Positions 11,952 to 21,278 of a stretch of DNA of 64,000 bases are shown piece after piece; within the stretch, counting starts at the first letter, position 1; every line of letters starts with the position of its first letter. The notes beneath the pieces were generated by a model, which did no database searches, had not been told where the DNA came from, and saw nothing but the letters and a program-made list of their open reading frames with translations. The translations under genes were made by a program, and so were the position numbers. Source of the stretch: Pararhizobium capsulatum DSM 1112 (GTDB lineage Bacteria > Pseudomonadota > Alphaproteobacteria > Rhizobiales > Rhizobiaceae); NCBI RefSeq assembly GCF_030814475.1, contig NZ_JAUSVF010000001.1, positions 62,001 through 126,000 on the forward strand. The letters run 5' to 3'.

Positions 11952-11977
11952 AATTTCTTACGTAAACGTAAGAAATT
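11952..11977. promoter_or_regulatory. Perfect inverted repeat in the mdh-suc promoter region
   Basis: Two perfect 12-bp arms, AATTTCTTACGT and ACGTAAGAAATT, are separated by AA. The element is centred about 173 bp before the mdh start. On the mdh strand a TTGACA (11990-11995) lies just upstream, so the repeat covers the place expected for the -10 box. There is no T-run, so it is not a terminator for zapE. I infer an operator for a dimeric repressor; I do not recognise whose. Confidence 0.6.
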
Positions 11978-11997
11978 CTGTCGCGATTTTGTCAAAA

Positions 11998-13146
11998 TCA
12001 CGCCGCGTCGGAGGTGGTGCGCTGCGCGTATTCCTCACTCTGCATCTCGATCAGTCGAGAAACCGTGCGCGCGAATTCGAAACCTTCGGTATCCTTCCTG
12101 GCCGTCAGGAGATCCCCCGGGAGAGCCGCAGCCGACGCGAAGAAGCGCGCGCCCTGGTCGTAGATCGTATCGATCAGCAGAATGAAACGCTTGGTTTCAT
12201 TGCGCCGCTCGGGGCCGAGATGAGGGACATGATCAAGGAAGATAACGCGGTAATGTGACAGGATCGCGAGATAGTCTGCCGCCGCAAGGGGCTTTTCGCA
12301 AAGGTCCGAAAACGAAAACCGGGCGCAATCGCCTGCCGCCTGCGGAACCACGATCGTGCGACCCTTGTGCTGGATTTCGGCCGGTGCAACAGCAAGCCCC
12401 GCTGTCGCCTGCTTCCAGGAACGATCCATCACCGCATCCGCCTCAGGCCCCATCGGCGCCGACCAGACGGGGAGGCCGGATGTCTTCAGCATGCGATAAT
12501 CAGTCTGGGTATCGAGCGGCACGATCTCGGCATGGGCGCGCAGAAGATCGATGAAAGGCAGGAAGAGACCGCGATTGAGCCCATCCCGGTAAAGATTGGA
12601 GGGCTCGACATTCGATGTCGCCACCAGCACGCAACCGCGAGAGAAGAGCTCACCGAACAGCCGCGACAGGATCATTGCATCGGCAATATCCGTGACCGTG
12701 AACTCGTCGAAACACAGAAGGCGCGCCTCGGCAAAAATCGCCGAAGCGACCGGCGGGATCGGATCAGCCTGCTTGGTTTCGCCGTTTTTCAGCTTCTGGC
12801 GATGCTGGAAGATGCGATCGTGAACATCGGCCATGAATTCATGGAAATGCGCCCGGCGTTTGCGCTGGATGGCAACCGTCTCGAAGAACAGGTCCATCAG
12901 CATGGTCTTGCCACGCCCGACGCCGCCGTAAAGATAAAGGCCCTTGATGGGAACGTGATCCGGGCGGCGCGCAGCAAAGAGCCATCCGAGTGCACTCGAC
13001 TTGCGCTCGCCGCGGCTCGCCGTAAGATCGCTCGCCAGGCGATCGAGCTTGCGTGCGATCACTTGCTGCGCCGGATCAGAACGCATTGCACCCTCGGCGA
13101 TCAGCGCTTCGAGTTTTCGCGAGATGCTATCTTCGGAGTTCGGCAC
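11998..13146 (-). CDS. zapE: Cell division protein ZapE / AFG1-like ATPase
   Basis: 382 residues. The Walker A YGGVGRGKTMLMDLFF and Walker B LLCFDEFTVTDIAD are typical of the AFG1/ZapE AAA-like ATPases, implicated in Z-ring destabilisation in E. coli and in mitochondrial protein quality control in eukaryotes. It starts with GTG (VPNSEDSISR); no upstream ATG fits. It lies before mdh on the same strand, a position I recall for many rhizobia. Confidence 0.92.
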   Translation of the reverse strand: MPNSEDSISRKLEALIAEGAMRSDPAQQVIARKLDRLASDLTASRGERKSSALGWLFAARRPDHVPIKGLYLYGGVGRGKTMLMDLFFETVAIQRKRRAHFHEFMADVHDRIFQHRQKLKNGETKQADPIPPVASAIFAEARLLCFDEFTVTDIADAMILSRLFGELFSRGCVLVATSNVEPSNLYRDGLNRGLFLPFIDLLRAHAEIVPLDTQTDYRMLKTSGLPVWSAPMGPEADAVMDRSWKQATAGLAVAPAEIQHKGRTIVVPQAAGDCARFSFSDLCEKPLAAADYLAILSHYRVIFLDHVPHLGPERRNETKRFILLIDTIYDQGARFFASAAALPGDLLTARKDTEGFEFARTVSRLIEMQSEEYAQRTTSDAA

Positions 13147-13280
13147 GGATGGCCCCGGTTGGTCGCTCTAGAGAATTCAGGTGAAAAAATATTCCCCAAA
13201 ATGCTCTGTCTCTTTGTTTTCACGCAATGCAGAAGGCAAGACCGCTTCGCATTTTGACTGGAACGGCTCTTGCCGGCGAC

Positions 13281-13306
13281 AAAAAAGCCCGGCTGATACC
13301 GGGCTT
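13281..13306 (-). terminator. Rho-independent terminator after the Omp19-like gene
   Basis: AAGCCCGG and CCGGGCTT form an 8-bp stem around CTGATA (plus-strand reading). On the minus strand it is followed by a T-run. It starts 5 bp past the stop codon of the lipoprotein gene. Confidence 0.85.
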
Positions 13307-13310
13307 GGTC

Positions 13311-13862
13311 TCAGCGGCTGAGGCTCACGGGCTGGCCGCCATTGGTCGAGCCGTCAAAGCGGGCATCGGCGCTCTTGTAAAGGCGGGCGAGCGGATTGCC
13401 GTTGCGGTCCTTCAGGATAACCTGCTTGCCGGCCACTTCCCACGAACCCATCTGGGTGAGCTCGCCTGCGCAGCCGCGCGTGCCGCCGCGCGAACCGCTG
13501 CCAAGGTTGGTCAGCGTCAGGAACATGTCACAGGAACTGCCGCCATTCGAAACACGCCAGTTGCCGACCATCGATTCTTTGGTCACATCCAGACCTGCGG
13601 TTGCCGCAGCGGTATCCGTTGCACCCGGCACGACGCCGCCGACTGCGGCGGTACCGCTCACCGGTGCTGCCGGGAACTGCGAGGAGTTGGCAGCCGCATT
13701 GGCTGTTGGATCGGGAAGCTGGCTCGAGGAAACACCGCCAACAGGCTGAGCCTGGAGAGGAGCCGGCTGCGACATGCTGCTATAGTCGTTCATGGATGTC
13801 CGCTGACATCCCGTCAGCGCCAGCACCACTGCCAGACCTGCTGCCGCATGGATTACCCGCAT
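13311..13862 (-). CDS. Omp19-like lipoprotein with AprI/Inh inhibitor domain
   Basis: 183 residues. The signal [19 protein letters not shown] ends in a lipobox with Cys19, so the mature protein is lipidated. A Ser/Ala/Pro-rich linker (about 25-85) precedes a C-terminal beta-barrel-like domain ([18 protein letters not shown] ... GCAGEL) of the AprI/Inh metalloprotease-inhibitor family; the two domain cysteines probably pair. It resembles Brucella Omp19, an outer-membrane protease inhibitor. An upstream in-frame ATG would remove the lipoprotein signal from the N-terminus, so I reject it. Confidence 0.85.
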   Translation of the reverse strand: MRVIHAAAGLAVVLALTGCQRTSMNDYSSMSQPAPLQAQPVGGVSSSQLPDPTANAAANSSQFPAAPVSGTAAVGGVVPGATDTAAATAGLDVTKESMVGNWRVSNGGSSCDMFLTLTNLGSGSRGGTRGCAGELTQMGSWEVAGKQVILKDRNGNPLARLYKSADARFDGSTNGGQPVSLSR

Positions 13863-14036
13863 GTCGTAACTCCCGATTACCGCTGATTGCGTGCCCGATA
13901 GGAATATAGGCGCCATTAACTTAAAACTACCTTTTCAATCAAGCCTAAGCATGAATCTTTGCCTTGATGTGGCGCGATTGAAACGATTCCGGGACGATAT
14001 CCGGGCAGGCAATTCCTGCAACCACTCGATATGACA

Positions 14037-14056
14037 ACGCCGGGCAAGCCCGGCGT
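14037..14056 (-). terminator. Hairpin downstream of sdhB, possible terminator
   Basis: A perfect 9-bp inverted repeat, ACGCCGGGC and GCCCGGCGT separated by AA, lies 28 bp past the sdhB stop. The following minus-strand sequence (TTGTCAT) has only a poor T-tract, so termination may be weak or factor-assisted. Confidence 0.5.
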
Positions 14057-14084
14057 CTGTTTTGATGACAGCAAAAGACGCGGA

Positions 14085-14864
14085 TCAGACCCGGCGCTCG
14101 ACCATCATCTTCTTGATTTCACCGATCGCCTTGGCAGGGTTCAAACCCTTCGGGCAAGTCTGGGCGCAGTTCATGATCGTGTGGCAACGATAGAGGCGGA
14201 AGGGGTCTTCGAGATTGTCGAGACGCTCGCCCTTGGCTTCGTCACGACTGTCGATCAGCCAGCGATAGGCCTGCAGCAGCACGGCAGGACCAAGATAACG
14301 GTCGCCATTCCACCAGTAACTGGGGCACGAGGTGGAACAGCAGGCGCAGAGAATGCACTCGTAGAGACCGTCAAGCTTGAGGCGGTCCTCATGGCTCTGC
14401 TTCCATTCCTTGGCCGGGGTCGGCGAAACGGTTTTGAGCCAGGGCTCGATCGAGCGATGCTGGGCATAGAAATTCGTGAGATCCGGAACGAGATCCTTGA
14501 CAACAGGCAAATGCGGCAGCGGATAGACCTTCACCGAACCCTTCACCTCGTCCATGCCCTTGGTGCAGGCGAGCGTGTTGGTACCGTCGATGTTCATGGC
14601 ACAGGAGCCACAGATGCCTTCGCGACAGGAGCGGCGCAGCGTCAGCGTCGGGTCGATCTTGTTCTTGATGTAGAGCAGCGCATCGAGAACCATCGGACCG
14701 CAATCATCGACATCGATATAGAACGTATCGATCGACGGGTTCTTGCCATCGTCCGGGCTCCAGCGGTAGACGCGAAATTCGCGGGTATTGGTGGCCCCGG
14801 CCGGCTTCGGCCAGACCTTGCCTTCAGTCATCTGCGAATTCTTGGGGAGAGCGAGTTCAACCAT
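14085..14864 (-). CDS. sdhB: Succinate dehydrogenase iron-sulfur subunit
   Basis: 259 residues. The N-terminal ferredoxin domain has [15 protein letters not shown] with a later Cys for the [2Fe-2S] cluster. The C-terminal domain has [16 protein letters not shown] and [17 protein letters not shown] for the [4Fe-4S] and [3Fe-4S] clusters. It carries electrons from SdhA to quinone at the SdhCD anchor. It starts 8 bp before the DUF3052 gene ends, and is the last gene of the operon. Confidence 0.97.
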   Translation of the reverse strand: MVELALPKNSQMTEGKVWPKPAGATNTREFRVYRWSPDDGKNPSIDTFYIDVDDCGPMVLDALLYIKNKIDPTLTLRRSCREGICGSCAMNIDGTNTLACTKGMDEVKGSVKVYPLPHLPVVKDLVPDLTNFYAQHRSIEPWLKTVSPTPAKEWKQSHEDRLKLDGLYECILCACCSTSCPSYWWNGDRYLGPAVLLQAYRWLIDSRDEAKGERLDNLEDPFRLYRCHTIMNCAQTCPKGLNPAKAIGEIKKMMVERRV

Positions 14865-15324
14865 TCGACCTGTCCGTTCTTTCCTTGCGCCGATCCTTGC
14901 GGATGACCAGCTTCAGCCCCGACCATACCGGGTCGATCGCTGCGACCTTCACATCCACCAGATCCAGATCGAGGGCCGTCAAGCGCACGACATCCTCGGT
15001 CACATCCGTCCTAACCTTCGAAGCTTTCTTCGGCCATGAGACCCAGATCATGCCATCCGGCGTGATCCGGTCCTGCAGCCCGGAGAGCTCGTTCTCAATC
15101 TCCGCCCGCACCATCGTGAAGGCATGGATCGCATCATAAGTCTTGCCCGCTGCCCGCATCGCTTCCCAGGACGGGAACCGGTCACAGGCAGCGAAATCGG
15201 CCGAAACCACCAGCTCCACCAGACTGTCCGGCAGCGCGATGAAGGCCGCCGTCATTCCAGACTTGAAGCCCAGCTTCTTTGGAAGAGGCGTGCCGGAATA
15301 TCCCGTCTCCGCCGCTGCCATCAT
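14857..15324 (-). CDS. DUF3052-type protein inside the sdh operon
   Basis: 155 residues, soluble, no signal. The middle [17 protein letters not shown] and the start [16 protein letters not shown] match the DUF3052 family, whose function I do not know. Its ATG at 15324 overlaps the sdhA TGA by one base and its end overlaps sdhB by 8 bp, so it is translated as part of sdhCDAB. A second ATG (15321) and a TTG (15327) are possible starts. The coupling suggests a role tied to the complex, but that is inference. Confidence 0.8.
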   Translation of the reverse strand: MMAAAETGYSGTPLPKKLGFKSGMTAAFIALPDSLVELVVSADFAACDRFPSWEAMRAAGKTYDAIHAFTMVRAEIENELSGLQDRITPDGMIWVSWPKKASKVRTDVTEDVVRLTALDLDLVDVKVAAIDPVWSGLKLVIRKDRRKERTDRSNG

Positions 15325-17168
15325 CAATACACGCGTGCCTTCGGCGCGATCTTGTAGGGATCGATGCCCTCGGCAATGAGATCGGTGTGAACCGGGCGGT
15401 AGTCGAGGGTCACTTCGCCCGCTTCGTTGACCCAGGACAGCGTATGCTTGCGCCAGTTGACGTCGTCGCGACCGGAAAATGCACCTTGAGTATAGTCCTC
15501 GCGGGCGTGGGAGCCGCGGCTCTCCTTGCGAGCTTCGGCGGCGTAGATGGTAGTGATGGCGTTGGCCATCAGGTTTTCCAGCTCCAGCGTCTCGACCAGA
15601 TCGGAGTTCCAGATCATCGAGCGGTCGGTGACCTTGATATCAGGCAGTTCCTTCCAGATCGCACTCATGCGGCGGCAGCCGTTTTCGAGCGATTCCTGGG
15701 TGCGGAACACGGCGGCGTCTTCCTGCATGGTGCGCTGCATCTTCTCGCGCAGAACCGCTGTCGGCGTGCTGCCATTGGCATGACGCAGGCGGTCGAAGCG
15801 TTCCATGATCTTGTCGCTTGCCTTTTCGTTGATAGCCGGCACCGGCGACGCGCGATCGATGACCTCGCCGGCGCGGATTGCGGCGGCGCGACCGAAGACC
15901 ACGAGGTCGATCAGCGAGTTGGAACCGAGACGGTTTGCGCCATGCACCGAGGCGCAGCCGGCTTCACCGACGGCCATCAGGCCGGGGATGATCCGTTCCG
16001 GGTTATTGCTGTCGGCATTCAGCACTTCGCCCCAGTAGTTCGTCGGAATGCCGCCCATGTTGTAGTGGACGGTCGGCAGGACCGGGATCGGCTCGCGGGT
16101 CACGTCGACACCGGCGAAAATCTTGGCGCTCTCGGAGATGCCCGGCAGGCGCTCGTGCAGCACCTTTGGATCGAGATGGTCGAGATGCAGGTAGATGTGG
16201 TCCTTGTTCTTGCCGACGCCACGGCCTTCGCGGATTTCCATCGTCATGCAGCGGGAAACAACGTCACGCGAGGCAAGGTCCTTGGCCGACGGAGCATAGC
16301 GCTCCATGAAGCGCTCGCCCTCGGAATTGACGAGATAGCCGCCTTCGCCGCGCGCACCTTCGGTGATGAGACAGCCGGCGCCGTAGATGCCGGTCGGATG
16401 GAACTGGACGAACTCCATGTCCTGGAGCGGCAGTCCGGCGCGTGCAATCATGCCACCGCCGTCACCGGTGCAGGTGTGCGCCGAAGTCGCCGAGAAATAG
16501 GCGCGGCCGTAACCGCCGGTCGCCAGCACCACCATCTTGGCGGCAAAGCGGTGGATCGTGCCGTCGTCGAGGTTCCAGGCAACGACGCCGGTGCAGCGGC
16601 TACCGTCATCCGACATGATGAGGTCAAGCGCGAAATACTCGATGAAGAATTCGGCGTTGTTCTTCAGCGACTGGCCGTAGAGCGTATGCAGGATGGCGTG
16701 GCCAGTACGGTCGGCAGCGGCACAGGTGCGCTGAACCGGCGGGCCTTCGCCGTAGTTCTGCATGTGGCCGCCAAACGGGCGCTGGTAGATCTTGCCTTCC
16801 TCGTTTCGCGAGAAAGGCACGCCGTAGTGCTCAAGCTCATAGACCGCCTTCGGCGCTTCCATGGCGAGATACTGCATGGCATCGACGTCGCCGAGCCAAT
16901 CGGAACCTTTGACGGTGTCATAGAGGTGCCATTGCCAGCTGTCAGGGGTCATGTTTTGCAGCGAGGCCGCGATACCGCCCTGCGCTGCAACCGTATGGGA
17001 GCGCGTCGGAAACACCTTGGTGATGCAGGCGGTGCGGAAACCCTGTTCGGCCATGCCGAGCGTTGCGCGCAGACCCGCGCCACCGGCGCCAACGACGATC
17101 ACGTCATAGGAGTGATCGACATACTTGTAGGCTTTGCCGCCAACGGCAGGAGATGTGGTGGTTGCCAT
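15324..17168 (-). CDS. sdhA: Succinate dehydrogenase flavoprotein subunit
   Basis: 614 residues. The FAD-binding [19 protein letters not shown] is followed by [11 protein letters not shown], containing the His that takes covalent FAD. The active-site region [18 protein letters not shown] and the C-terminal RGSHAREDY are also present. It oxidises succinate to fumarate. ATG at 17168 (MATTTSPAV) is chosen over one six codons upstream. It begins 7 bp after sdhD stops. Confidence 0.97.
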   Translation of the reverse strand: MATTTSPAVGGKAYKYVDHSYDVIVVGAGGAGLRATLGMAEQGFRTACITKVFPTRSHTVAAQGGIAASLQNMTPDSWQWHLYDTVKGSDWLGDVDAMQYLAMEAPKAVYELEHYGVPFSRNEEGKIYQRPFGGHMQNYGEGPPVQRTCAAADRTGHAILHTLYGQSLKNNAEFFIEYFALDLIMSDDGSRCTGVVAWNLDDGTIHRFAAKMVVLATGGYGRAYFSATSAHTCTGDGGGMIARAGLPLQDMEFVQFHPTGIYGAGCLITEGARGEGGYLVNSEGERFMERYAPSAKDLASRDVVSRCMTMEIREGRGVGKNKDHIYLHLDHLDPKVLHERLPGISESAKIFAGVDVTREPIPVLPTVHYNMGGIPTNYWGEVLNADSNNPERIIPGLMAVGEAGCASVHGANRLGSNSLIDLVVFGRAAAIRAGEVIDRASPVPAINEKASDKIMERFDRLRHANGSTPTAVLREKMQRTMQEDAAVFRTQESLENGCRRMSAIWKELPDIKVTDRSMIWNSDLVETLELENLMANAITTIYAAEARKESRGSHAREDYTQGAFSGRDDVNWRKHTLSWVNEAGEVTLDYRPVHTDLIAEGIDPYKIAPKARVY

Positions 17169-17175
17169 TTTTGAA

Positions 17176-17556
17176 TTACCCTGCAAACGCGATCTTCAGG
17201 ATGGCGAAAAGACAGAGCCCGCCCACCACGATCGCAAAAAACATGTTGAGCATGACGAGCAGCACCTTAAGCGCTTCCCCGTGCACGTAGTCCTCGATGA
17301 TCACCTGCATGCCGAGCTTCATGTGAATGAGGCCGGACATCACCACCAGCCCCATGATGACAGCAACGAAGGGATTGGAAAGGGCGACAATGACTTCTTC
17401 GTAGGGAGAGCCCGCATGGGTCATCACGAACAGAATGAAAAAGATGAGAAGCGGAACGTTGGCGACGGCCGTCACGCGCTGACGCCAGAAATGCTCGGTG
17501 CCATCCTTGGCCGAGCCGAGGCCGCGAACCTTGCCAAGGGGAGTGCGCATATCCAT
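17176..17556 (-). CDS. sdhD: Succinate dehydrogenase membrane anchor subunit D
   Basis: 126 residues with three hydrophobic helices (around 32-52, 60-80 and 95-120). The N-terminal [20 protein letters not shown] and the [12 protein letters not shown] segment are typical of alphaproteobacterial SdhD. With SdhC it binds heme b and ubiquinone. A much longer frame is open upstream but overlaps sdhC; the ATG at 17556 is the sensible start. Confidence 0.93.
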   Translation of the reverse strand: MDMRTPLGKVRGLGSAKDGTEHFWRQRVTAVANVPLLIFFILFVMTHAGSPYEEVIVALSNPFVAVIMGLVVMSGLIHMKLGMQVIIEDYVHGEALKVLLVMLNMFFAIVVGGLCLFAILKIAFAG

Positions 17557-17567
17557 GGAATATCCCT

Positions 17568-17960
17568 TCAGCGGATCGCGTAGCCGACGATCCAGATCAG
17601 GAGCGTCAGGACAACCGAGCCAACAGCATTGGCAATGGCGAGCTTGGTGGAAAAATGCTTGTCGTAGCCGTGGCCGAGGTCCCACATGAAGTGGCGCAGG
17701 CCGCCAAGCAGATGGTGCACCAGCGCCCAGGTATAACCGAACAGAACGATCTGCCCGATGATGGTGCCGAAGAACCAGCTGACCCATTCATAATAGGCCG
17801 GCCCGCTGGCCGCGGCGATCAGCCACCAGGCGACCAGCAGCGTGCCGAAATACAAGGCGGCGCCAGTGATGCGGTGCATGATCGACATGACCATCGTGGG
17901 TATCGGCTTATAGATTTGAAGATGCGGCGACAAAGGCCGGCTTTTGGTGACATCCGTCAT
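17568..17960 (-). CDS. sdhC: Succinate dehydrogenase cytochrome b556 subunit
   Basis: 130 residues, three membrane helices. The motif [12 protein letters not shown] at the N-terminus followed by SIMHRITG is diagnostic of SdhC, and the heme-ligand region [17 protein letters not shown] is present. ATG 17960 ([10 protein letters not shown]) is preferred; another ATG lies 18 bp upstream. First gene of sdhCDA-DUF3052-sdhB. Confidence 0.95.
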   Translation of the reverse strand: MTDVTKSRPLSPHLQIYKPIPTMVMSIMHRITGAALYFGTLLVAWWLIAAASGPAYYEWVSWFFGTIIGQIVLFGYTWALVHHLLGGLRHFMWDLGHGYDKHFSTKLAIANAVGSVVLTLLIWIVGYAIR

Positions 17961-18265
17961 CGGAACCTCACGGAACAACCGGCTCTCAAATGCCCAAAAA
18001 CTGGACTAATTTTATCCGGTATTGCACCTGATTGTGCACAATTCAGTTAGCCGACCTTTAATCACCATAATCGTTAACGACAAGTGTGTTTGCACTGCAA
18101 AATCATTTTAATCGATTAGAGAAAACAAGGCCTCCGTACACCGGTGGGGCTGGCCGCCCGTTAACGATAGATCGCCTTTTTCCGGGCATTTACGTGACTT
18201 TTGCAACGATCTGCCCCAAATTGCCCTTTAAGGATTTGTTAAGAGTTATCCGGAGGGCCGCCCAA
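17961..18265. other. Divergent intergenic region, sdhC / exported protein
   Basis: 305 bp, AT-rich in its middle (around 18000-18130). It should hold the sdh promoter on the minus strand and that of the exported protein on the plus strand. I see an imperfect repeat ATTGCAC / GTGCACAAT near 18023-18041 but no box I can assign with confidence. Confidence 0.4.
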
Positions 18266-18871
18266 ATGCGTCCGACTAGTCTCCTGAGTGCGACCAAAGT
18301 ACTAGCGACCGTCATCGTCCTGATCTTCGGGATGGTTGACCTGGCAGCCGCCCGTGACATCGGGGAGCGCACGATCTACCGGCGTGGCCATTATGATCGC
18401 CTTTCCCACTCGCGTCCTGACCACTCGCGCCCGGAATTTTTGAGCAGGAACCGACATCGCTATGACGATCGCCACGATCGGCATAGCGACCGGCGCTTTG
18501 CGCATCGTCGTGATCGCCAATGGCGTGCGGATAACCGTCGCGACCGTCGTTACGATCGACCTCGTGAATTTGTTCGCGAATACAGCGGACCGAGAGGTCG
18601 GGGTAACGTAACGATCTATGGTGGAGACGGCTTCCCTTCGCCGATCCCAGGCATCGGCACCTATGCAGGCGGCCTTTCGGCCTGGCGTGATCCGGGCAAC
18701 GGCATCTATTTCAGTAATGAGAATTACGGCAGCTATGGCTATGGCGACGTGAGCATTGACGTCGATCTCGGGGCCTACATGGGTGGGCCGCAGATCCTCG
18801 ACGTAGACCCTGCCGCAGTCGATAACGCCTGCTCCTACGAGAAGGGTGTCTGCGTCATCAGGCGTCGGTAA
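18266..18871 (+). CDS. Exported basic His/Arg-rich protein, unknown function
   Basis: 201 residues. A hydrophobic signal (about residues 9-30, ending DLAAA) is followed by an extraordinarily Arg/His/Asp/Tyr-rich stretch (about 31-115) with repeated RHRYDDRHDRH-like runs, then a Gly/Tyr-rich C-terminal part with a CSYEKGVCVI disulfide-like pair. The ATG at 18266 has CCGGAGGG upstream; earlier in-frame ATGs lack a signal peptide. I do not recognise a characterised family. Its end overlaps the convergent methyltransferase gene by 14 bp. Confidence 0.75.
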   Translation: MRPTSLLSATKVLATVIVLIFGMVDLAAARDIGERTIYRRGHYDRLSHSRPDHSRPEFLSRNRHRYDDRHDRHSDRRFAHRRDRQWRADNRRDRRYDRPREFVREYSGPRGRGNVTIYGGDGFPSPIPGIGTYAGGLSAWRDPGNGIYFSNENYGSYGYGDVSIDVDLGAYMGGPQILDVDPAAVDNACSYEKGVCVIRRR

Positions 18872-19517
18872 GGCCGCCGAAGCGCCAGACAGTCGTGCGC
18901 TTGACCTCGCTGTCTTCGAGCGCGCGCGTCACGGGCACCTCGTAGGTTGCAAGTGGCTGCATCAAATCCCGGGGGCAATAGGCGCGTCCGGGATCTCCAA
19001 CCAGCACCGTACCGCCGTGGACAACGATTTCCGAAAACCACGGGACGAGAACGTCGGCAAAGGCCTTGTCGTAAAAGACGTCGCCGGCCAGCAGCACAGC
19101 GCCAGGCTTGACCTCACCCACGATGTCGCGCCCGGTGAAAGCGATATTTGCGCCGTTGAGCTTGGCATTGAGGCGCACGGCCGTCTCGGCCCAGGGATCG
19201 ATATCGGCCGCAAGCACGGACGCGGCCCCGGACTTTTCCGCGGCAATCCCCACCAGCCCCGACCCGGTGGCAAAGTCGATGACGTCATGGCCGCGCACCA
19301 CCTCGGGATGATCAAGGATATAGCGGGCCAGCCCCTGCCCGCCCGCCCAGGCAAAGGCCCAGAATGGCGGCGGCAGTCCAATCTCTTCCAGCTCTTCCTC
19401 CGTCTTCAGCCAGAGGTCATGCGCCTCACTGGCCAGATGAAGCGCAATCTCCGGCACATGTGGCGGCGCGAGAATGCCGGTATTGGCGAGGATGAAGGTT
19501 TCGGGATCGGTTTTCAA
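18858..19517 (-). CDS. SAM-dependent protein lysine methyltransferase, ETF-beta/L7-L12 type
   Basis: 219 residues of a seven-beta-strand methyltransferase. DFATGSGLVGIAA is the SAM-binding motif I, and LAADIDPWA supplies the acidic motif II residue. GDVFYDK is the post-motif characteristic of the METTL20/ETFBKMT group. An Agrobacterium member was shown to methylate ETF beta and ribosomal protein L7/L12, so that is the likely activity here. FILANTGILAPPHVPEI at the N-terminus also fits. Convergent with the exported protein (14-bp overlap). Confidence 0.82.
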   Translation of the reverse strand: MKTDPETFILANTGILAPPHVPEIALHLASEAHDLWLKTEEELEEIGLPPPFWAFAWAGGQGLARYILDHPEVVRGHDVIDFATGSGLVGIAAEKSGAASVLAADIDPWAETAVRLNAKLNGANIAFTGRDIVGEVKPGAVLLAGDVFYDKAFADVLVPWFSEIVVHGGTVLVGDPGRAYCPRDLMQPLATYEVPVTRALEDSEVKRTTVWRFGGLTDA

Positions 19518-19532
19518 AACAAGCTTCCGACG

Positions 19533-19964
19533 TCAGCGCGGCGGATTTTCAAGACCGCCCATGCGGCAGACTTCGAGATATTCCTCTTCCGTCACCGCCT
19601 GTACCGAAAGACGCATCGACGTGACGAGCTGCATCTTTTCGAGCGTCGGGGTCACCTTGATCTCCTTCAGCGACACCGGACGCGGCAGATCACAGACGGC
19701 GCGGATATCGACGCAGTCCCAGCGGGCATCTCCGTCGGCTGTCGAATCAGGATGGGAGAGAGCGCAAACCTCGGTGATGCCGACGATCTCTAGCCCTTCG
19801 TTCGAATGATAGAAGAAGCCCTTGTCGCCGATCGTCATGGCCCGCATGTTGTTGCGAGCAAGATAGTTGCGCACGCCGGTCCATTCAGTACCAGTCGCGC
19901 CGACATCCTTCTGCATCGCCCAGGACCATTTGAACGGTTCGGACTTGTAAAGCCAATATCCCAT
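19533..19964 (-). CDS. EVE domain-containing protein
   Basis: 143 residues forming a single PUA-like EVE domain: MGYWLYKSEPFKWSW, GTEWTGVRNYLARNN and the GFFYHSNEG segment are the family signatures. EVE proteins bind modified bases in RNA or DNA; the ligand here is not known. The frame is open much further upstream, but ATG 19964 is the canonical start, 7 bp after the YciI gene. Confidence 0.92.
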   Translation of the reverse strand: MGYWLYKSEPFKWSWAMQKDVGATGTEWTGVRNYLARNNMRAMTIGDKGFFYHSNEGLEIVGITEVCALSHPDSTADGDARWDCVDIRAVCDLPRPVSLKEIKVTPTLEKMQLVTSMRLSVQAVTEEEYLEVCRMGGLENPPR

Positions 19965-19971
19965 CCCAGCC

Positions 19972-20265
19972 TCATGCCTGCGGATTGTTGAAGACCCAGT
20001 TCCAGGGCTTGATATCGACTTCGGCGAAGAGGCCGGCCTTGGCATATGGGTCAGCGGCGGCCGTCGTCTTGGCTTCCTCGATCGTATCGAGCTTGAAGAC
20101 CACGAGACTGCCATTCGGCTTGCCGGCGTCGTCAAGGAAAGGGCCGGCGAAGGCGAGCACGCCCCGGGCGTTGAGATCATTGAGGAAGGCGACGTGCTCG
20201 GACCGTGTGTCCATGCGCAGCTGCAGCGAATCGGGCTTGTCCTTGCAGAGAACGGCAAAAAGCAT
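19972..20265 (-). CDS. YciI family protein
   Basis: 97 residues. MLFAVLCKDKPDS and SEHVAFLNDL, with the conserved His and a downstream AGPF, identify the YciI fold, a small ferredoxin-like domain with a putative His/Asp active site but unsettled function. It lies between gpsA (17 bp upstream) and the EVE gene (7 bp downstream), so the three are probably co-transcribed. Confidence 0.9.
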   Translation of the reverse strand: MLFAVLCKDKPDSLQLRMDTRSEHVAFLNDLNARGVLAFAGPFLDDAGKPNGSLVVFKLDTIEEAKTTAAADPYAKAGLFAEVDIKPWNWVFNNPQA

Positions 20266-20282
20266 CGGGTTTTCTCCTGAGA

Positions 20283-21278
20283 TTATTCCTGGCGGATGGG
20301 GCGGGTCATAAGCTGTTCGAGTGCTGATTTCACGTCCAGCCGACCGTCGATGATCGCGGCAACGGCATGGGTGATCGGCATCTCGATGCCAAGTTCTGCG
20401 GCAACGGAAGCGGCGACGGAAGCTGCAAAGGCGCCTTCCACCAGCTCCCCGGTCTCCGTTCGTGCACGGCCTTCGCGGCCGATGGCAATGCCGTAGCGCA
20501 GATTGCGCGATTGATGGCTCGTTGCCGTCAACACAAGATCACCGAGGCCCGATAGACCGCGCACCGTTTCGGCATCGCCGCCACGCGCAGCAATGAGGCG
20601 CGACATTTCAGCAAGGCCACGGGAGATCAGCGCTGCGCGGGCCGAATCGCCAAGTCCGGCGCCCTCGACGATGCCGCAGGCAATCGCCAGCACGTTTTTC
20701 AGCGCACCGCCCAGCTGGACGCCAATGCGATCAGCCGACGGATAAAGCCGGAAGGTGGGGCTGGAGAGCGCTTCCGCAAGATATGCGGCGCGATCCATCG
20801 TCTCGGCGGCGACGGCCATCGCGGTCGGCAGCCCCCTGGCAATATCGGCGGCGAAACCCGGCCCGGACAGCACGGCCACATTGTGCAGATGCAGCTCTTC
20901 AGCCACGACATCAGTCAGGAGCCGGCCGCTCGATCGCTCAATACCCTTCGCGCAGATCACGACATCGGTGCCGGGACGGATAAACCCGAAGAGCGAGCGG
21001 GCCGCCTCGCGCTGCGCCTGCGATGGCATGGCGAAGAGCACGATATCGGCTCCTTCCAGCACGGAAGGATCGATGGAAACCTGAAGCGATTGTGGCAGGT
21101 CGATATCCGGCAATGCATCGTCATTGCGCCCGGACGTCTTGATATCGTCTACCACGCTTTCACGTCGCGTGAGGAGCGTCACCGGCACCTTGTCGGATGC
21201 CGAGGCGACGGCGGCCAGTGCCGTGCCGAAAGCGCCGGAGCCGACGACAACGATGCCCTTTGGTGTTTCTGCTGTCAT
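20283..21278 (-). CDS. gpsA: NAD(P)-dependent glycerol-3-phosphate dehydrogenase
   Basis: 331 residues. [10 protein letters not shown] is the NAD(P)-binding loop, and [17 protein letters not shown] with [14 protein letters not shown] are the catalytic-domain signatures. It makes sn-glycerol-3-phosphate from dihydroxyacetone phosphate for phospholipid synthesis. Its ATG immediately follows the tsaD stop without a spacer, indicating a tsaD-gpsA-yciI-EVE transcript. Confidence 0.96.
   Translation of the reverse strand: MTAETPKGIVVVGSGAFGTALAAVASASDKVPVTLLTRRESVVDDIKTSGRNDDALPDIDLPQSLQVSIDPSVLEGADIVLFAMPSQAQREAARSLFGFIRPGTDVVICAKGIERSSGRLLTDVVAEELHLHNVAVLSGPGFAADIARGLPTAMAVAAETMDRAAYLAEALSSPTFRLYPSADRIGVQLGGALKNVLAIACGIVEGAGLGDSARAALISRGLAEMSRLIAARGGDAETVRGLSGLGDLVLTATSHQSRNLRYGIAIGREGRARTETGELVEGAFAASVAASVAAELGIEMPITHAVAAIIDGRLDVKSALEQLMTRPIRQE

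Noticed and set aside
15279..17174. 631-codon plus-strand frame over sdhA
   Set aside because: Mirror frame of sdhA; composition rich in Ala/Gly/His/Asp typical of antisense shadows.
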